Part shown: positions 20,779-24,997 of the stretch, piece by piece | Layout: every line of letters begins with the position of its first letter | Numbering within the stretch: the first letter of the stretch is position 1 | Origin: Irineochytrium annulatum | Lineage: Eukaryota; Chytridiomycota; Chytridiomycetes; Chytridiales; Chytridiaceae | Length of the DNA: 24,997 nucleotides | Reading direction: 5' to 3' | Assembly: GCA_027600665.1 (NCBI GenBank) | Contig: JADGJL010000327.1 | Location: forward strand, 1 to 24,997 | Notes under the pieces: generated by a model | What the model was told of the DNA's origin: nothing | Seen by the model: the letters and a program-made list of their open reading frames with translations, nothing else | Databases searched by the model: none | Made by a program: the position numbers and the translations under genes

Positions 20779-21406
20779 CTCGATTTAGGAGCACTTGGAA
20801 TGCCCTTTCGAGGTGTTTGACGACTCGATAATAAAGCAGTTGGGAAGTTTCATCCAGTATTCGTGCCGTCTCGTCATGATATTTTCATGCTTACACCGTA
20901 GAGATTGTGCACGCACACCAGCGATGCCCGCTGGCAGACAGAAGAATAGGCATTTGGAGGGATAAATCCGAGAACCAAGCACTGACGACCGCGTACTTTT
21001 TGTGAAGTTATCCCGACAAAACGGTACCGGTAAGATGAGTCAGTTAGTTATCCGTCCACATAAAGCCGCTTATCGAAGACTTCAAGGTGCTTTGGAGAAG
21101 TTGCTACGATTAAGGTGCTTTCGCGGCGAATTTTTTTTTTGCACAGTAATTATTATGATGACATCTCCGGTGTTTATTTCACAGGTAGCTATGATGCAAT
21201 TTGCAGGCAAAGATATACAGGCGAACAAGAAAAAGAAGTTAAGGTGAGAGAAGGATAAACACGCAAGAGCTCATGATCGACCCGATCTTACAGAAAAAAC
21301 CATCAACTCATCACGGAAGAATAACTTTAAATATGAAGTTCTTCAAGGAGGGCGCGGGGAGGGGGGCTAACTACAGCTTCGGGTTGGGGTTCGAGTCGCA
21401 ACCGAT
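20779..21406. other. Intergenic stretch, no gene seen
   Basis: Upstream of paralogue B and downstream of the LEA-like gene. It contains a T tract at about 21130-21139 and otherwise nothing recognisable; short frames on both strands look random. Confidence 0.4.
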
Positions 21407-23206
21407 TCACTTCTTGCCGTTGTTCTCGCTGGTGAAGCCGATCGCCTCACCGACCTTTCCGATCATGCCGGTGGCGGCCGAGGTAACGTCGCCAACGGTG
21501 TCCTTCGCCCGCTCGTATAAGGTGGGCTGGTGCGACGGGTGCGAAGCCTGTTGATGAAAATACAATGAGAATCGACGCCAACTATCGCCAACCGAAGACG
21601 AAACTAAAACTCACCTTTGACTCGTAGTAACCCTCGTTGGCGCCCTGCTTCGCGCGGTCGGCGATGTTCTGGGCGTCGGCCTTGCCTTGGTTCAAGTTGT
21701 GCTCGGTACGCTCCTGAGCTTGGCCGAACCTGCAACACAAAGAGTAAGAAAAAGAACAAGATATAAAGATGGATAAAGTTTAACTCACATGTTACCGGCC
21801 TTCTCAGGGAGCTCACCCTTCCGGTGCGCGTCCTTCAACTCGTTGCTGGTCGCGGCGGCGCTGTCGTACATCTCAGACCCCTTGTCGGCGGCCTTGTTGT
21901 ACATGTCCTTGGCACCCGACTTCGTCTTGTCGTAGTACTCGCTCGACTTGTTGGCCGTCGTGTCCATAGCCTCGCCGGCCTTCTTCTTGCCCTGGTCGTA
22001 AAGCTCGGCGCCCTTATCATAGGTTTGCTGGGCCGTCTCGCCAGCCTTGTTGTACAAGTCCTTGGACTTGTCGGCAGCCGCATCGTAGGTTTCGGACGCC
22101 TTGCCAGCTGTAGTGAGAGAGGTTAGCGCGTAATTCCAGAGAACAGTCCAAGAACGAAGAACCGAAAGCTCACCAGCGGCGTTGTAGTACTCGGTGCCCA
22201 TCTTCTTCGCGTCCTCGGTGGTCTGCTTTAAAGACTCGGCAGCGCTGTTGTAGTACTCGGAAGCGGTGTTCTGGACGGAGCCGACAGTGCCCTTAATCGT
22301 GTCGGCAGCAGCGCTGTAGTACTCGGAGGCCTTGTTGCCAAGCGTGTCAGTGGTCGACTTGATGGTGTCGGCAGCCGAGTTGTAGAGGGAGGATGACTTG
22401 TCAGCTATGTAGGAAATTGCATTAGAACTTGCGCGCGCCAAGAATTGAAGCGCAAGAAAACAAGAAGCGCGTCAGGAACTCACCGGCAGCGTTGTAGTAT
22501 TCGCTTCCGACCTCGCCGGCCTTCTGGCGGACGTCACCGGCCTTCTGGGCTAAAGAAAATAGTTGCATTAGCATTTCTAATATGAAAAGGACACATATCA
22601 AGAACTCACCAGCAGCGTTGTAGTAGTCAGAGCCAACCTCGCCAGCCTTCTGGCTCATCTCGCCAGCCTTTTCCTTGGTACCCTGAAGGGTGTCGGCGGC
22701 GCTGTTGTAGTACTCGCTGGCCTTGTTCCCGATGGTGTCCTTGGTGTCCTTCAGCGTGTCGGCGGCGGCGTTGTAGTACTCAGACGACTAGGGAAAGGAA
22801 ATGGGACTGTTAGAACACAATACCGACGCGCTGTGAAACCCGATCCTCCACACCGTCAAAAACGATCAAGGGGCGCATCCGCACCGCGCAGATCACCTCC
22901 TTGATCGCAACCCGACCAAGCGCGACCAGGTCGCGTCCCAACCCATGGCAGCCCATCTCAAGTCAAAGCAAAAAGCAAATCATAGCAAAGGCTCACCTTC
23001 TCCTGGATCGCCTGGCCAGCGGACTTGGCGGTCTCAGAGGTGCGGTTGTAGGCGTCCTCGGCAGCGACGGCGGCGCGGTCCTTGGTGTCGACGATGGCGT
23101 TCGTCGCGTCGCCGGCCATCTTGGCGGCGTGGTCCCCGAAGTTCTTGGTCTTGTCATGGGCCTTGTCGCCGATGGGGTGACGGTTGGAGTCGCTCTGGGA
23201 GAACAT
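21407..23206 (-). CDS. LEA-like repeat protein (419 aa)
   Basis: Seven exons: 22997-23206, 22610-22787, 22484-22549, 22174-22404, 21789-22107, 21615-21729 and 21407-21547 (1260 nt). The first intron is 209 nt; the others are 59-79 nt. The product is hydrophilic and rich in Ala, Lys, Asp, Thr and Tyr, with no membrane segment or Cys cluster. Its core repeats a motif of the type (S/T)EYYNAAADTLKDTKDTIG at least seven times, followed by KAGETAQQTYDKGAELYDQG-type helices; this resembles group-3 LEA or apolipoprotein-like amphipathic helices. The N-terminus (MFSQSDSNRHPIGDKAHDKT) and C-terminus (GFTSENNGKK) are polar. A role in protecting proteins or membranes during drying or heat is inferred from LEA families. 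Three introns follow the same EYYNAA motif in the same phase. Confidence 0.85.
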
Positions 23207-23838
23207 GGTAGCGTGAAAGTAACGAATGCGAGTAGTGGTAGCGCGGGTGGCGGAGAAGAAGCGGGCCGCGGAAGCAGTTGAGCGGAGTATGGTGGCGGTT
23301 TGAAGTTCAGTGAGAACACGATATGGGGGAGGAAAGGGACGGCGGCCGCTCGCTTTTGTACGAAGCCAAGTGGTGGAAGCTCCGGTTGAAGGCGGGCGGG
23401 CTGCAGGCTCGCTCCGAATTGGGCCGAACGAGAAGCAAAGCGACGCGTCGTAAGCGCGCGGATGAAGATTCGAACCGGAAATTGACAGCAGCCAGTCTTT
23501 TCCTGTGGCGGATTCTGGCAAGCAATAGCAAATAGCGCGTTTTAGCGCGTGGAGAATTCAGTCGCAAGCCGCTTCTCAGCACCCATCCGCGCGGAACTCG
23601 TCGGACGTCATTGCGATCCCGGCTTTCCCCGCCGGACTTCGACCTCTTCGACTTCCTCGCGACCGCGGTGGTGTCGCCAAGTGACAACCTCCACGGATAT
23701 TTCGGCACGTGAGTCCTCACTTTCCTCCTCTCCTCCTCGGATATCCGACCCCCGTCATCGTTGATCGCTTCCCTTCCACGCGTCACCAGCAGAAGCACCA
23801 CATTCAACACCGACAGCTGCAGAAGCCATCCATCAAAC
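23207..23838. promoter_or_regulatory. Shared divergent promoter region
   Basis: 632 nt separate the start codons of the LEA-like gene (minus) and the small hydrophilic gene (plus), so this must hold both promoters and 5' leaders. No canonical TATA box is evident. A 196-codon open frame on the minus strand spans it but has no recognisable product and overlaps exon 1 of the plus-strand gene, so it is not annotated. Confidence 0.45.
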
Positions 23839-24636
23839 ATGTTTTCTCCGAGGGACGGTAACAACGTCGACATCAAAAACAGGGAGGCCGTCGACAACGC
23901 CGTGAGTCAGGCGGTGAGTTATCCTTCTCACTTGTCATGTTATCCTCGGCTTGATCGAGCTTCTCTTACTCATTGGGACGTTTTAAACAGCATGTCACCG
24001 ACGAAATGCAACGCCAGAAGCTTCAGGCCACGGTTGACGATCTGCACCCCGAGGCCAAGGTTGCTAAGCCCCCTATGACGGTTAGTTTTCCATTATGGTT
24101 GTATGTCCGCATTGATCGAACACCGTTCTCTTTTAATTCCTGTCCCTGATCACCGATTAGCCGAGCGACTGGATCGGCTATGCCGGCTCGGTCGGGCAGG
24201 ACCTGCTCCACACGACAGTCGACTTCGGCTCCTCCCTGCTCAGGACGGCCGCGGAGGCCGGCGGGACCGTGGCGCGATCCGCCGAGGAGACTGCTAGGCA
24301 CACCATGCAGATGGCCCGGGACGCTCTTGGAAGGAACACGAAGGCCGGGGAGTCCGGGCCGCTGCCAAGTGAGACTGTGGGCGGGACGAAGGTGTGTGTT
24401 GGTCGCAGGGCAAACGGCGGGGAGCGTGAGGTTTAGGTTGGGCACGCGAGCGGAGCAAAACCCAAAGTTTGGGAGGCATCTTCATGATCAGCGATGCCAC
24501 CACTACTTCGCTCCATTACCCACCTGTGTCTCCATCCGTCGTCCTTTGTAGTTCTTACGTACGTTGCCTGCCTTTCGAACAGGTCCACAACCAGGTCAGG
24601 GATCCGTCCGGGAACGACACTTCGATTAACCACTGA
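23839..24636 (+). CDS. Small hydrophilic helical protein (149 aa)
   Basis: Four exons: 23839-23913, 23991-24080, 24161-24391 and 24583-24636, all in phase 0; introns of 77, 80 and 191 nt. It starts MFSPRDGNNVDIKNREAVDN and is charged and Ala/Thr-rich, with a mildly amphipathic middle (GQDLLHTTVDFGSSLLRTAA, then ETARHTMQMARDAL) and a short polar end (VRDPSGNDTSINH). Without the last splice the frame would read on from GGTKV to a stop at about 24435; the spliced version uses GTGTGT...TCGAACAG and ends cleanly, but the intron is long, so the C-terminus is less certain. No known domain. The divergent LEA-like neighbour and similar composition suggest a related protective role (inference). Confidence 0.65.
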
Positions 24637-24794
24637 CTTACTTCCTCGGGTCTCCGGTCGTCCTATACATACCTGTCACGGCGACCTGTGAGAAACGTCT
24701 TTTCTGTATATACTTTTTTCGGCCGTTGCCATTGCACGATATTGTAGTATATTTTGTTTTCACGGGGCGCCATAACGTTTGATAAGTTGGTGTG

Positions 24795-24800
24795 AATAAA
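24795..24800 (+). terminator. Possible polyadenylation signal AATAAA
   Basis: AATAAA about 160 nt after the stop of the gene at 23839-24636 could mark its 3' end. It also lies about 100 nt upstream of the next start codon, so it could be promoter sequence instead. Confidence 0.3.
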
Positions 24801-24899
24801 GAGCGGCTTTTAGGATGTGTTACTACTTCGTCCCGTTCTATCGTTGATGCCCGAAGTGGCATGTTCTGAAGGGAAATTTTGACGGCATCCCATCCCACC

Positions 24900-24997
24900 A
24901 TGCATTCGAGCATGAGAGCCCTCACCCTCACCACCATCCTCGCGGCCATCGTCACCGCCGTCGCCGCCTCCTGCCCCGTCAACACCTACCTCACCCC
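24900..24997 (+). CDS. Secreted protein, N-terminal fragment
   Basis: An ATG in good context (CCCACCATG) opens a frame running off the window after 32 codons. It encodes a clear signal peptide: MHSSMRALTLTTILAAIVTA, then VAA-S as a probable cleavage point, and mature sequence starting SCPVNTYLT. Too short to assign a family; the early Cys suggests a disulphide-bonded extracellular protein. Confidence 0.6.
   Translation, partial: MHSSMRALTLTTILAAIVTAVAASCPVNTYLT

Noticed and set aside
23307..23897. 196-codon open frame on the minus strand
   Set aside because: It covers the divergent promoter and the antisense of a supported first exon, has a random Arg/Ser-rich composition and no recognisable domain.

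Overview
The window is nuclear DNA of a fungus, most likely filamentous. Genes are broken by many short GT-AG introns (mostly 48-90 nt, with CTAAC/CTGAC-type branch sites), coding third positions are GC-rich, and one gene encodes a secreted polysaccharide deacetylase of the fungal Agd3 type. High intron density (up to ten exons per gene) leans towards a basidiomycete, but the sequence alone does not settle the phylum. All exon models were built by eye from splice signals, reading frame and comparison between paralogues inside the window.

Layout. 1-692 (-): truncated Ser/His-rich low-complexity gene starting in an almost pure G/C edge. 1324-2604 (-): orphan seven-transmembrane protein. 3228-9908 (-): three tandem paralogues (470, 469 and 470 aa) of an unrecognised membrane protein with a Cys/His zinc-knuckle-like N-terminus, two membrane segments and a glycosylatable ectodomain. 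10236-12684 (-): Agd3-like secreted deacetylase, 734 aa. 13530-14970 (+): mitochondrial branched-chain 2-oxoacid dehydrogenase E1 beta. 15130-16422 (-) and 19460-20778 (-): two paralogous polytopic membrane proteins of about eight helices, flanking two small hydrophilic genes, one with a mitochondrial-type presequence (16912-17719) and one made of a Gly/Asn-rich tandem repeat (18241-19242). 21407-23206 (-): LEA-like repeat protein, divergent from 23839-24636 (+), another small hydrophilic helical protein. 24900-24997 (+): start of a secreted protein cut by the window end.

How it fits together. Only the E1 beta gene is recognisable core metabolism (Val/Leu/Ile breakdown). The Agd3-like enzyme acts on cell-wall or matrix polysaccharide. 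The right half gathers four hydrophilic, LEA-like or low-complexity proteins with the look of desiccation or stress protectants. The rest is lineage-specific membrane proteins expanded by tandem or local duplication.

The most notable signals are a 63-nt intron that is letter-for-letter identical in two of the three tandem paralogues and absent from the third although all other exon boundaries are conserved, and a 40-nt promoter repeat that varies in copy number between the same paralogues.
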